A DNA stretch of 64,000 nucleotides from Candidatus Hydrogenedentota bacterium (GCA_013359265.1 JABWCD010000006.1:1-64000); one strand, 5' to 3'; positions 25,754-34,905 are shown, counted from the stretch's first letter. Notes: generated from the letters alone by a model not told the origin. Made by a program: numbers and translations.

Positions 25754-26131
25754 TTACTTCGAGTCCTTACGGTATTTGCCCTTGACCTTCGTCGTCTTGC
25801 CCTCCTCGACTTGGACGACTTTTGCATACGGCGTAATCCATCCGTCGATGTCTTTGAAATCGACGGTGTGTTCACCCGGCGTCGCGTATTGCGACTCTTT
25901 GTGATTGCGCCAGTTTATATCGCCATCCACACGCCACTGCCCGCCGGCTTGCCGCGCTTTCTTCGGCTTGATCTTGCCGCGTATGAGATTCAGCGTGGCC
26001 TTCTCTCCGTCGCGCACGGCCGCGTGCGCTTTTGGCGCAGCCCAATCGAGCGCCGCCAACGTAATGGACACCGTACCCGCCGCCACACCGAGACAGATCG
26101 CCACATACACAATCAATCGAATGAATCGCAT
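25754..26131 (-). CDS. Small secreted single-domain protein A (GW/PEGA-like)
   Basis: The start at 26131 follows GGAGGTG. The 125-residue product has an N-terminal membrane or signal segment (LIVYVAICLGVAAGTVSI) and one compact domain: KPKKARQAGGQWRVDG, then WRNHKE, PGEHTVDFKDIDGWITP and TKVKGKY. This is the single-copy form of a beta-rich domain that occurs as repeats in large secreted proteins of Verrucomicrobia and Lentisphaerae and resembles PEGA domains. It is a paralogue of the next gene upstream on the same strand. No function can be assigned. Confidence 0.75.
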   Translation of the reverse strand: MRFIRLIVYVAICLGVAAGTVSITLAALDWAAPKAHAAVRDGEKATLNLIRGKIKPKKARQAGGQWRVDGDINWRNHKESQYATPGEHTVDFKDIDGWITPYAKVVQVEEGKTTKVKGKYRKDSK

Positions 26132-26244
26132 GGCACCTCCACGTATCACGGGTCCCAAGCCCGCGCCCCGCATAGCCGCACTCTTACACCTCTATCGCAA
26201 CCCGCGAGCGGAACAGCCCAAAGGCCGTTCCGCGAACCAAACCG

Positions 26245-26622
26245 TTACATTTCCTTCTGGTATTTGCCCTTCGCTTTTGTTAACTCGAACAACTCGATTG
26301 TCACGTTCTTATCATTCGGCGAAACCCATCCGTTGATGTCTTTGAACTCGACGGTATACTCGCCCGGATCGAGGTACACCAATTCTTTGTGGTTGTACCA
26401 CGCCGTCCCGCCGTCCACGGTCCACTGCCCGCCCTGCTGCCGGGCTTTCTTCGGTTTGACCTTGACCTTCAACCGGCCGACGTTTGCCTTCTCTGCATGG
26501 ACGGTGTTGCCAGATTCGTTGCCGCCGGATCCAGACGCCCGCAGTCCCGTTGATACAAGTAGGATCGCAATCCCGAGCGCAATGGCAAGCTTGCCGGCAA
26601 ATAACAGTGTTGAACGCCGCAT
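26245..26622 (-). CDS. Small secreted single-domain protein B (GW/PEGA-like)
   Basis: The ATG at 26622 follows GGGAGAACG. The 125-residue product has an N-terminal hydrophobic segment (LAIALGIAILLVSTGL), a Ser/Gly-rich spacer and the same domain as its neighbour: KPKKARQQGGQWTVDG, WYNHKE, PGEYTVEFKDINGWVSP and TKAKGKY. By eye about half of the domain positions are identical to protein A, so the pair arose by tandem duplication. The shared K-P-K-K-A-R-Q phrase is strikingly basic. No function can be assigned. Confidence 0.75.
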   Translation of the reverse strand: MRRSTLLFAGKLAIALGIAILLVSTGLRASGSGGNESGNTVHAEKANVGRLKVKVKPKKARQQGGQWTVDGGTAWYNHKELVYLDPGEYTVEFKDINGWVSPNDKNVTIELFELTKAKGKYQKEM

Positions 26623-26697
26623 ACCCACGTTCTCCCTTTTTGCGCTTTCGTTCACCAACCCCGCGACAAATGCCTATCGAAACCGCGGTCCGCGCAC

Positions 26698-27945
26698 TTA
26701 CCTCGTCTTCTTATGATCGCCCACTTTCGGCAACTTCGGGTGCACGCCAGGCCCAAAGTACCGCAACATTACCAGCGGACACTCCTTGCCGAGGTTCTCG
26801 ACAGTGTACCCTTCCTTCGCGCGCTTCTCGGTGATGAACACCTCGTCTTCGGTGTACTCGCCGAAGCGGATCATCTGCGGGCACTCGAACGGAAGGTTGC
26901 CGATTTTGCCGCGGCCCTGCATGAGGATCACGCCCGAAGCGCCGTTGTCCCTGATGGTCGCTTTCGCGCCCGGCGCGACGGTCAATTCCTTTGCGCTGAA
27001 CAACTGCTCGCCGCGCACCTCGCCGTATACTACCCAGCGGTCAACGTACCCCGCGCTCTCCGTGTCGCCGTCGGGGATCGGTTCGAGGTAGTGGCTGTCC
27101 TTGAAATTCGGATCGACGTTCTCGTCCCAGTCGAGTTGGTTCACGATGTACTCGTTATCGTCCTGCTTGTCTTTCGGAATGTCCTTCACCAGCAGGTGCT
27201 TCCAAACCTCGCGCCCTTCGACCAGCGACTGGAACATCGAGAACACGTCGCTGCCCCACTGCGGCTCGTAGGTCAGCAGCGATCCTGGCGCGTGCAAAAT
27301 GCACGGCCCCACCAGCCAGCCCGTGCCCGGTTTCAACCGGTACGCCTTCGACAAATCGAGAATGCCGTTGTCACCGCAGTTCCAGCGATCAAGGCATTTG
27401 ATCACGTCCTCTTTTGTCGTGCCTGGTTCGAGGCCGAAAAACGTATGCGGGAAGTTGTTGCCGATGGTGTTCAACTGCGGCGGGAAGTAGTACGATTCCG
27501 GCTTCCCTTCGCGCCCGACCAGCGCCGCCTGTTCCGCGCTTTGATGGTGATGGTGGGGGATAGGGCCCATGTTGTCGAAGAACTTCGAGTAGACCGGCCA
27601 CCGCTTGTACTCGTCCCAGATTTTCGAGCCGATGGCCTCTGCGCCCAGGTTTTCGACCGCATCGCGCAACGTGAACCGCGCACCGTCGTGCGTCACGTAG
27701 CTGAGGCCTTCGTCCGGCGGCGCGCCCTCGTTGTCCGCCGCGGTGGTCGAAGCAAACCAGCGCTCGTCGATGCCGCCCCGGTGTTTGCCCAGCGCATAGT
27801 AGTCCTCGGGGTGCAGTTTCAGGCGCCGGCCCGGTTGCAGGAAGGAACGCGGCACCCACGTCGGCGCGAGCCGAAGAAGCCCCTCGTTCGCCTCGAGCGC
27901 CGCCTTTGCCGCCTTGCCCGCCTTGTCCCCGGAAATCGTGTTCAT
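26698..27945 (-). CDS. Mannose-6-phosphate isomerase-like cupin enzyme
   Basis: The start at 27945 has GGAGGAG upstream; the open frame reaching 28062 is not needed. The 415-residue protein begins NTISGDKAGKAA and carries a metal-site-like block GPIPHHHHQ, then SYYFPPQLN, FPHTFFGLEPGTTKEDV, and GTGWLVGPCILHAPGSLLTY. This is the order of a class I mannose-6-phosphate isomerase-type cupin with His and Glu ligands. A second cupin-like half follows with GVILMQGRGKIGNLPFE. It may isomerise a sugar phosphate in the same pathway as the Gfo/Idh enzyme and TIM-barrel isomerase on this strand. The exact reaction is unproven. Confidence 0.7.
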   Translation of the reverse strand: MNTISGDKAGKAAKAALEANEGLLRLAPTWVPRSFLQPGRRLKLHPEDYYALGKHRGGIDERWFASTTAADNEGAPPDEGLSYVTHDGARFTLRDAVENLGAEAIGSKIWDEYKRWPVYSKFFDNMGPIPHHHHQSAEQAALVGREGKPESYYFPPQLNTIGNNFPHTFFGLEPGTTKEDVIKCLDRWNCGDNGILDLSKAYRLKPGTGWLVGPCILHAPGSLLTYEPQWGSDVFSMFQSLVEGREVWKHLLVKDIPKDKQDDNEYIVNQLDWDENVDPNFKDSHYLEPIPDGDTESAGYVDRWVVYGEVRGEQLFSAKELTVAPGAKATIRDNGASGVILMQGRGKIGNLPFECPQMIRFGEYTEDEVFITEKRAKEGYTVENLGKECPLVMLRYFGPGVHPKLPKVGDHKKTR

Positions 27946-28062
27946 GAATGCGTACTCCTCCGACACGTGGCCGCGCCACGATTGCTTTTGAAATACCCTC
28001 AACCCTCTACCGCGCGCCGCAACCGCGCAGACGAAGGTTTTTATAGCATTCGGCCAATGCAC

Positions 28063-28309
28063 AAGGCAAGGAGGGAAAGGAAGTTAGCCCGCAGCTCTAC
28101 CAGTGGGCTCGCATGCTTGTCGGATAGCCAACGCCCTGTTCCATCGTAAATAGCGTCAGGTCATGCGAAGCGCAGAAGCCGCCAGCCACTTACGCTCAAT
28201 ATACGATTTGAGTTCGGATATGCGGCCGCTTATCAGATAGTCGCTGCTGGCCACGGAGAAACAGTCGCTCGCGCTTGTCCCGCGTGGGGTAGGGGTAGCA
28301 GTAGAAAAA
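28063..28309. other. Intergenic stretch, no clear gene
   Basis: This gap separates the cupin enzyme from the first copy of the HTH repeat. A minus-strand frame near 28156-28300 reads SSDYLISGRISELKSYIERK before a stop. It could be the tail of a lost gene, but I cannot assign it. Confidence 0.4.
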
Positions 28310-28327
28310 GCCACCCCCTCGGGTGGC
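28310..28327 (+). repeat. Hairpin preceding HTH copy 1
   Basis: A 7-bp perfect stem (28310-28316 with 28321-28327) and 4-base loop is preceded by AAAAA and followed by CTGGAAATTTTATGGCTCCGC. The same tail, CTGGATATCATGGCTCCGC, follows the hairpin before HTH copy 3. Confidence 0.7.
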
Positions 28328-28351
28328 CTGGAAATTTTATGGCTCCGCACA

Positions 28352-28580
28352 GTTTGAACTTAGCGAACGCTTGCCTACGGACGGCATGTAGCGCCTGTGT
28401 ACCGTAACTTCGCCGACCACAATGTGATATACGAAATCACTCCTTCGAAAGTTGCTCTGTGCCGATAGGCACGAGCTTTCGGGAAGCACGCTGGCATCGT
28501 CGTTGGCGGAAAGACGAAAACGCGATTGCGAATTCTTGCGGCAATTCTTCTTTCTTACTGAGAAACCTGATGGATTAGGG
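28352..28580 (+). pseudogene. Decayed HTH gene, copy 1 of 3
   Basis: From 28352 the plus strand reads V, stop, T, stop, then RTLAYGRHVAPVYRN and NVIYE. This aligns with the N-terminus RTFAHGWHVSPVYRN...NAIY of the intact copy at 36824. About 100 bp later another frame (28542-28580) reads QFFFLTEKPDGL, matching the VTFFTERRLRRL segment of the intact genes. The helix-turn-helix part between them is deleted. Two early stops, the frameshift and the deletion make it non-functional. Confidence 0.75.
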
Positions 28581-28649
28581 GATGGCTGCGTGGACCAAGT
28601 TCCGGCATCGTTCGTCTATTCTAATGTAGCCCAATTCGGGAGGAATGAA

Positions 28650-30299
28650 ATGGACGACAAGGAGGCCATAGAAAAGACCCTCGCCGGCACAGTAGAAGCT
28701 TTCGGATGCCTGGTATCCCGCTATCAACCTATGGTTTACGCTGTCGCGGTAGCGCGAGTCTACGACCGCCAGGATGCCCAGGATCTGAGCCAGGAGGCCT
28801 TTCTTCGCGCCTACACGAGGCTGCCGATGCTGAAAAATCATGATGCGTTTGCGCCGTGGCTCCTCACGATCCTAAGACGGCTCTGTGTGGATTTCATGCG
28901 CGGCAAGTGGCGCACAGAACGCTTGCAGCAAACCCTGCATGGATCCGAACAACTTGCCGAAATGTCGGCTGACCCCCGGCAAGGAATCAGCGCACTAGAC
29001 ACAACCCGTACGCTGTGGTCGCGCGTGGGCCAGTTGGACGACATTAGCCGCGAGGTCCTGAGTTTGCACTACGGGCAGGAACTGAAAGTGAGCGAGATTG
29101 CGGCGCTCACCGAGACGAAGGAGAGCACGGTCAAGATGCGACTCCACAAAGCCCGAGCCGTATTGGGGGATAGGATAGGGGATCTCAAAGGGGTCTGGGG
29201 GATCGCCCCGTTGCCGACATTCTCGCCGGCTATCATGGAAGCTATCAGCGCCGTGGGTCCTCTCAAGGGGGGCATTGCAGCGAGTTCCTTACTGGGCGGC
29301 GCTCTTGCATTCCCGGCACTAATTTCACTGTTCTGGTGGTCCACAGAATGGGACGTGAAGCGCTGGCATAATCACGCGCCTGCCGGGATGTTGACCCAGC
29401 GCAAGCGAATCATCATTCGGGGCGTCCTCCTTTTCGCCGCTGCGCTGCTCCTGGCGCCACTCGTTGCTGCTGTCATTGCTGCTTCAATCACCGCGGCGCA
29501 TCTGCACGGGCTCCAGACCGTCCTGGCTCCTTACTGGGTAATCTACTGGCTGATTGTAGCCGCGGCATTCGGGGCCATATTCAAGAGGGAGATTGATCTC
29601 CTCTCACCACGGGAGAAGGTTAAGCAGCTTGCCGGCCTTGGGGGCGCAATCGTAGTACTTGCGGCGGTGTCATTATGGCCTGCTTATAGCTTAGGCGCCT
29701 TGGGCGTCTTTCTGGTGCTCCAACGGTTCGTTGTTAACAAATCCAACATCGCGCTAGGCGCCGTTCCGCCCGGCTTCTGGGTTGCCCCATTGCTCACGCA
29801 CGGCGTTGTTACCGCGGTTACGACAATCCCGATTGCAGAAAAACAGATCAAGCCTTGGCTCACGATATTGAACGAATACGGCTTAGTGGCGCCGCCCCTA
29901 AGAAAAGACAAGGAGAGCTTCACCGTGCGGCTTCGTTTGAGGGGTTCTCTGTTCGAGAAGATGGCGTGGGGGACGCATTCATCATCTCTTCGCGTGAACA
30001 CTCAGGGCATGGTTTCATGCTCGATAATTCCACGCGACTACGTCTCCCTCGTCCAGCATCTCGGACTGGACGAACTCCCTGGACGCCAGGAACTGGCCAC
30101 GAGCCTTGGAGATTCGTTCACGAGAGCTTTGGGGACCTACGCCAAAGGCGGCGATAAAGTGGCGATCGCGGCCTCATTGGGCCTGGTTCAATGCCCAATT
30201 GACTCGACGAAGACGTACGGTTTCCTGCTGCAAAGGTACGTTCTACCCCTCATCGGTGTTGTCCTCATTGTGATCTTTGTTCTCCGCCTGCTCAGCTAA
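28650..30299 (+). CDS. ECF-type sigma factor fused to a membrane domain
   Basis: The start at 28650 has CGGGAGGAATGAA upstream; the open frame before it belongs to the HTH relic. Residues 10-85 form sigma region 2 (FGCLVSRYQPMVYAVAVARV, RQDAQDLSQEAFLRAYTRL). Region 4 lies at about 128-172 (DDISREVLSLHYGQELKVSE, TKESTVKMRLHKAR). From residue 205 the protein becomes a membrane domain with about five hydrophobic segments (207-228, 255-281, 295-311, 330-357, and one at the extreme C-terminus, 527-545). A soluble 150-residue part lies between the last two. At 549 residues it is almost three times the usual ECF length. Tethering sigma to the membrane suggests direct sensing of an envelope signal without a separate anti-sigma factor; this is inference. 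Confidence 0.8.
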   Translation: MDDKEAIEKTLAGTVEAFGCLVSRYQPMVYAVAVARVYDRQDAQDLSQEAFLRAYTRLPMLKNHDAFAPWLLTILRRLCVDFMRGKWRTERLQQTLHGSEQLAEMSADPRQGISALDTTRTLWSRVGQLDDISREVLSLHYGQELKVSEIAALTETKESTVKMRLHKARAVLGDRIGDLKGVWGIAPLPTFSPAIMEAISAVGPLKGGIAASSLLGGALAFPALISLFWWSTEWDVKRWHNHAPAGMLTQRKRIIIRGVLLFAAALLLAPLVAAVIAASITAAHLHGLQTVLAPYWVIYWLIVAAAFGAIFKREIDLLSPREKVKQLAGLGGAIVVLAAVSLWPAYSLGALGVFLVLQRFVVNKSNIALGAVPPGFWVAPLLTHGVVTAVTTIPIAEKQIKPWLTILNEYGLVAPPLRKDKESFTVRLRLRGSLFEKMAWGTHSSSLRVNTQGMVSCSIIPRDYVSLVQHLGLDELPGRQELATSLGDSFTRALGTYAKGGDKVAIAASLGLVQCPIDSTKTYGFLLQRYVLPLIGVVLIVIFVLRLLS

Positions 30300-30301
30300 G
30301 C

Positions 30302-30724
30302 GTGCCGGTATCCGCTGGACACTACTCAATTCTTAAGGGGATCGTCAGCCTTGTTTCAGCGCCGGCCTTACACGATCTGACCTCTCAGATTCCCCGTGCT
30401 GTCGACGTTGCCCTGCCCCGAGGCTCAGAGCCACCCAGGCTTGTCCACCCACCGCTTCGAGTTTATCGATTTACAGGGCATTCTTACAGCGATGGTGTCG
30501 AGACCCATCAGGTCGATGGGGTACGAGTGCGCGTCTGCTGCACCGAGAAGACACTCGCCGATTGTTTCAAGTCCCGCGGCATGATTGGTCTGGACGTAGC
30601 GCTTGAGGCGCTTCGACTCTACCGAGAGCGACGAAAGGTCGATGTGGATGCTCTCATGCGATTCGCGGCGATCTGCCGGGTGACGAAAGTCATGCGCCCT
30701 TACCTCACGGCGATTCTCTGGTGA
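30302..30724 (+). pseudogene. AbiEi-type antitoxin lacking its HTH domain
   Basis: The frame from 30302 encodes about 140 residues. HDLTSQIPRAVDVALPRGSE, LRVYRFTGHSYSDGVETHQV, VCCTEKTLADCFKSR and GLDVALEALRLYRERRK form the C-terminal effector part of AbiEi-family antitoxins of type IV systems. The winged-helix N-terminus of about 60 residues is absent: the frame begins 2 bp after the sigma gene stop and no homologous sequence precedes it. No AbiEii toxin gene follows. It is best read as a 5'-truncated remnant at a recombination boundary. Confidence 0.75.
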
Positions 30725-30802
30725 CGTTGTTAACCAAGAAACTTGCACCAATGTATGATGGTGCAAGACAAGTGTCAGGAGTTATCTCAGGAAGCACTTG
30801 AA

Positions 30803-32287
30803 ATGAACCTTACGGAACTCCAGCGAGCGGTCTCCAATGGTGAATCGGAGCAAGTCGAGTTCAAGCGATCCACGGGGCAACGCACCGAAGCGATGAAGAC
30901 AGTCTGCGGCATGCTGAACGGCGTTGGTGGGTTTGTGCTGTTCGGAGTCACGGACAAGGCGGAGATAATCGGTCAAGAAACCTCCTCGCGGACACTCGAA
31001 GATATTGCCCACGAACTGCAGCGGATCGAACCCCCTGCATTCCCCGACATAGAGATGGTCAAACTTCGAACCGGTAAAGCTGTCGTCGTGCTTCGTGTTT
31101 CAGGTGGAGGTGGTCCGTACACCTATGATGGACGACCCTATGCCCGGCACGGCCCTACCACGAAGATCATGCCGTCTTCTCGTTATCAGCGTGTCTTGCT
31201 CGAACGCATGCATGCATCGCAAAGGTGGGAAAACCTTCCTGCCGATGGATTCTCGATCAGGGATCTGGACAAAACTGAAATACTTCGGACTGTCGACGAA
31301 GCCGTCCGGCGCTTGCGGCTGGACGATCCGGGAACACGAGATCTCGCAGAGCTGCTTACGGGATTCGGCTTGATCAAAAAAGACCGGCTTCTGAACGCGG
31401 CCGTAGTCCTGTTCGCGCGAAGCGAGCGGCTCTTACCCTACTATCCCCAGTGTGGCATTCGTTTGGCGCGCTTTCGCGGGACAGACAAGACCGAGTTTTT
31501 GGACAATCGCCAAGAGCTTGGAAACGCCTTCGAACTGTTGACGCGCACGCAGCGATTCTTCCGCGACCACCTACCCGTGGCGGGGCGTATTCTGACGGAT
31601 GTATTCGAACGCAAGGACGACCCGCTTTATCCGCCCGCGGCGCTCCGTGAAGCGGTGGCAAACGCACTTTGCCACCGCGATTATAGTGTCCCGGGCGGCG
31701 CCGTCAGTGTCGCAATCTACGATGATCGCATAGAAGTGTCAAGCACGGGTGTTTTGCCGTTCGATCTGACGCCGGAAGATCTCACGCGTCCACATGCGTC
31801 GCGCCCTTGGAACCCGCTTATTGCCCAGGTCTTCTACAGGAGAGGCATCATCGAAGCGTGGGGGCGGGGAACGATCAAAATGCGAGAACTAATGGAAGCC
31901 GCTGGGCTTCCTGCGCCGGAATTCGAGTCCCGTGCCGGAGAGGTGGTGGTTCGTTTTCATCCGGCCCCCGGAACCGACCATTCGACGAAGGGGAAGCGCA
32001 AGCCGCAGCCAGAGTCACGGCCAGAGTCGCGGCCAGAGTCACGGCTAGAGTCACTCGAACTGCGGATTCTTACTTTGCTTGTAGACGGCCCCCTATCAAA
32101 GTCGTCGATTTCCGAACGCCTAGGACAAAAAGAGGTGTCCGGGAGGCTGAACATGGTAATGCGGTCGCTTCTTCGAGAAGGTTTAGTCGACTACACGATC
32201 CCTGAGCGCCCTAACAGCCGTCTTCAGCGCTACGTACTAACCCCCGCGGGCCGCGCGCGGCAAACGGGAGCGAACCGGGAAGAATGA
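30803..32287 (+). CDS. AlbA_2/Schlafen-domain ATPase-like regulator
   Basis: The chosen ATG at 30803 has CAGGAAG upstream; ATGs at 30743 and 30758 would add up to 20 residues. Residues 1-130 are an AlbA_2/Schlafen-type domain: SEQVEFKRSTGQRTEAMKTV, then GGFVLFGVTD and GKAVVVLRVSGG. A central part leads to a HATPase_c_4-type module near 280-340 with REAVANALCHRDYSVPGG and DDRIEVSSTGVLP. A short Pro-Glu-Ser-Arg repeat (about 401-416, 12-bp DNA repeats at 32008-32050) links to a C-terminal winged helix with LLVDGPLSKSSISERLG. Such proteins, often misnamed RecG-like, are frequent in defence islands as regulators. The 494-residue length is typical. Confidence 0.82.
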   Translation: MNLTELQRAVSNGESEQVEFKRSTGQRTEAMKTVCGMLNGVGGFVLFGVTDKAEIIGQETSSRTLEDIAHELQRIEPPAFPDIEMVKLRTGKAVVVLRVSGGGGPYTYDGRPYARHGPTTKIMPSSRYQRVLLERMHASQRWENLPADGFSIRDLDKTEILRTVDEAVRRLRLDDPGTRDLAELLTGFGLIKKDRLLNAAVVLFARSERLLPYYPQCGIRLARFRGTDKTEFLDNRQELGNAFELLTRTQRFFRDHLPVAGRILTDVFERKDDPLYPPAALREAVANALCHRDYSVPGGAVSVAIYDDRIEVSSTGVLPFDLTPEDLTRPHASRPWNPLIAQVFYRRGIIEAWGRGTIKMRELMEAAGLPAPEFESRAGEVVVRFHPAPGTDHSTKGKRKPQPESRPESRPESRLESLELRILTLLVDGPLSKSSISERLGQKEVSGRLNMVMRSLLREGLVDYTIPERPNSRLQRYVLTPAGRARQTGANREE

Positions 32288-32373
32288 ATGGGGTCACGCA
32301 CTCGCAGAACAGGGAGGGCCATGGCGTTCGGCACACTAGACCCTTCTGAGGATGCCTTAGCCGCCGAGTACAA

Positions 32374-34863
32374 ATGAATCCGAACAATGAAATCGAAAGG
32401 CTCCGGAAAGAACTGGAGCAATCTCAGAGAGAGTCCGACCGCCTTCAGAGCGAGAATTCAAAGCTCAAAGACATGCTGGAGGCATTCTCCGTAAAGCCTG
32501 CCGCGTCACTCAAGAACCAACCACCACAGCGTCATGTCGAGTCACAACCCGACATAACAGGCGCCATACCTGCGACCAACACCTCGAATTCGACTGCCGA
32601 TGAACGCATTCAACTCTTTCGCTCCCTGTTCCGCGGACGCGAAGACGTATACGCCGTGCGGTGGGAAAGCAAAAAGGGAAAGTCTGGCTATTCGCCTGCA
32701 TGTGCCCATGAATGGGATCCGATCTTGTGCAAGAAGCCTAATGGAAAGTGCACGAACTGTAGCTACCTTCCCTTGACGAACGAAGTGGTTCGTGCCCACC
32801 TTCTTGGGCAAAAAACCATCGGTATATATCCGCTGCTTCAAGACGAAACATGCTGGTTTCTCGCTACCGACTTTGACAAGGAAGGTTGGCAGGAGGATGC
32901 GCGTGTTTTCCTGGAAACTTGCCGGGCCAAGGGTGCGAAGGCGTATCTGGAACGCTCACGTTCCGGAAGAGGTGGACATATCTGGATATTCTTCCAGGAA
33001 GCCATACCTGCTGCGCTGGCCCGAAAGCTGGGCAGCGCGATTTTGACAACCGCGATGGATGAACGGCATCAGGTAGGTTTGGCGTCGTATGATCGCTTGT
33101 TTCCGAATCAGGACACAATGCCCAAAGGCGGATTCGGGAATCTCATCGCGTTGCCGTTACAGCGCGGCCCGCGTAAAGCGGGGAATTCAGAATTCCTGGG
33201 TGATGCGTTTCAACCTCATCCGGAGCAATGGAGATTCCTGGAGTCAGTCCAACGGCTTAGCCGGAACGAGGTTCAAGAGATCGTCAATGAGGTGGAACGC
33301 CGCGATACGGTCCTCGGTGTTCGACTACCGGCTACCGACGAATCAGCAGACCAAGATCCGTGGACATTGCCTCCATCCAAGAGGCAGCCCGAGAGACAGA
33401 TATCCGGTCCCTTTCCGCAACGCATTCCCGTCGTTCAGAGTAACCTGCTCTACATCGAGAAGGAAGGCCTAAACCCTGCCCTGACGAACAGGATCATTCG
33501 ACTTGCGGCGTTTCAAAACCCCGAATTCTATGCGGCACAAGCCATGAGGCTATCAACCTTCGGTAAACCACGGGTCATCGGCTGTGCGGAAGAATCTCCA
33601 CGGCATCTTGCACTTCCGCGAGGATGCGTTACCGAACTACAAACATTTCTCCATAGCCTTGGAATAGTCATGGAATTGGAGGACAAACGTCATTCCGGCA
33701 ACGATGTGGAATTCACCTTTCAGGGACAGCTGCGTGCTGAGCAGGAAGAGGCGGCGATTCGGTTGCTCAAACACGATGATGGTGTGCTCGTGGCACCGCC
33801 CGGTTTTGGCAAAACAATGTTAGCGGCATGGGCTATAGCGAAACGCCGGAAAAACACCTTAATCCTGGTTCATCGAACAACGTTGCTGGACCAGTGGCGC
33901 GAACAGTTGGCTCTGTTCTTGGATATTTCGAGGAAATCGATAGGAGCAGTCGGGGCAGGCCGGAAGAAGGCGACCGGGATTCTCGACATCGCTATGCTGC
34001 AAAGCATTCAGAGGAAAGGAGAAGTGGCCGACCTCGTTGCGGATTATGGTCATGTCATTGTGGATGAATGTCATCATGTGTCCGCCTTCACGTTTGAACG
34101 CATCATGAAAGAAGTCAAAGCCAAGTACGTGCTTGGTCTCACGGCCACGCCCTTACGCAAGGACGGTCACCATCCGATCATCTTCATGCAATGCGGGCCA
34201 ATCCGACACATAGTTCACATCAAGCAAGCCGCTGCCAATAGACCGTTCGAGCACTTTGTAATTCCAAGGGCAACGGGATTCTGCGTAGAAGCTGTAAATC
34301 CCTCCATTCACGACATCTATGCCAAGTTAGTCCAGGATATGCCCCGTAACCACCAAATCGTGGCCGATGTTGCTGCGGCCATCAGTAGGGGACGTGTTCC
34401 CCTCATACTCACCGAACGCATCGAACATATAGCGACCTTGGAATCGATGCTATGCGACAAAATCGACGAAGTGATCGTGCTTCGAGGCGGCACAACGAAG
34501 AAGAACCGAGTCTGCCTCCAGAATCGGTCGGGTGAGGACGGCAAATCGCGGTACGTCATTCTTGCCACTGGCCGGTACATCGGAGAAGGGTTCGACTACG
34601 CACCTCTCGACACTCTTTTTCTCGCTATGCCGATATCATGGCGGGGTACGCTGCAGCAATATGTCGGTCGTCTGCACCGTCTGCATGCAAGTAAAAACGA
34701 GGTGCGTGTGTATGACTACGTAGACCACGACGTTCCCATGCTGGCGCGTATGTTTGCTAAGCGCCTTCGTGGTTACCGCGCAATGGGCTATGTAATCCAG
34801 GACGTCAATGAACAATTACCTTTGCCGGTATCCTCATTGAATATTGCAAGTCGCGGAGAGTAA
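32374..34863 (+). CDS. TOTE-type primase-helicase (AEP plus SF2 helicase)
   Basis: The 829-residue protein starts with a coiled coil (residues about 5-38) and a linker. The archaeo-eukaryotic primase domain of the TOTE conflict-system type follows: LFRSLFRGREDVYAVRWESK, a Cys cluster (C110, C119, C126, C129) that may bind zinc, the catalytic FLATDFDKEGW (D166, D168), RSRSGRGGHIWIFF and MPKGGFGNLIALPLQ. After a linker comes an SF2 helicase: Walker A APPGFGKT at 474-481, DECHH at 564-568, GLTATPLRKDG, and motif VI QQYVGRLHRLH. The protein ends soon after motif VI, and no nuclease domain is visible. Such proteins are proposed in mobile-element or host-virus conflict; the actual role is unproven. 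The ribosome-binding site before 32374 is weak. Confidence 0.88.
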   Translation: MNPNNEIERLRKELEQSQRESDRLQSENSKLKDMLEAFSVKPAASLKNQPPQRHVESQPDITGAIPATNTSNSTADERIQLFRSLFRGREDVYAVRWESKKGKSGYSPACAHEWDPILCKKPNGKCTNCSYLPLTNEVVRAHLLGQKTIGIYPLLQDETCWFLATDFDKEGWQEDARVFLETCRAKGAKAYLERSRSGRGGHIWIFFQEAIPAALARKLGSAILTTAMDERHQVGLASYDRLFPNQDTMPKGGFGNLIALPLQRGPRKAGNSEFLGDAFQPHPEQWRFLESVQRLSRNEVQEIVNEVERRDTVLGVRLPATDESADQDPWTLPPSKRQPERQISGPFPQRIPVVQSNLLYIEKEGLNPALTNRIIRLAAFQNPEFYAAQAMRLSTFGKPRVIGCAEESPRHLALPRGCVTELQTFLHSLGIVMELEDKRHSGNDVEFTFQGQLRAEQEEAAIRLLKHDDGVLVAPPGFGKTMLAAWAIAKRRKNTLILVHRTTLLDQWREQLALFLDISRKSIGAVGAGRKKATGILDIAMLQSIQRKGEVADLVADYGHVIVDECHHVSAFTFERIMKEVKAKYVLGLTATPLRKDGHHPIIFMQCGPIRHIVHIKQAAANRPFEHFVIPRATGFCVEAVNPSIHDIYAKLVQDMPRNHQIVADVAAAISRGRVPLILTERIEHIATLESMLCDKIDEVIVLRGGTTKKNRVCLQNRSGEDGKSRYVILATGRYIGEGFDYAPLDTLFLAMPISWRGTLQQYVGRLHRLHASKNEVRVYDYVDHDVPMLARMFAKRLRGYRAMGYVIQDVNEQLPLPVSSLNIASRGE

Positions 34864-34905
34864 TCCAGCCACCAGTTATTCAGAGCAGTGGCCCGTTTGG
34901 ATTAC
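34860..34905. terminator. Convergent hairpin between primase-helicase and DUF gene
   Basis: Two nested arms, 34860-34867 with 34898-34905 (8 bp) and 34868-34872 with 34888-34892 (5 bp), form a hairpin that overlaps the stop codons of two convergent genes. It probably ends transcription from both sides. Confidence 0.6.

Noticed and set aside
26713-28149. 478-codon plus-strand open frame
   Set aside because: It is antisense to the cupin isomerase-like gene, which has a good ribosome-binding site and recognisable motifs.
28328-28400. tRNA-like 3' end on the minus strand (GGAGCCAT preceded by a TTCG loop), also at 48110-48150
   Set aside because: No complete cloverleaf can be drawn, and the three copies align as protein-coding sequence, including the decayed one.
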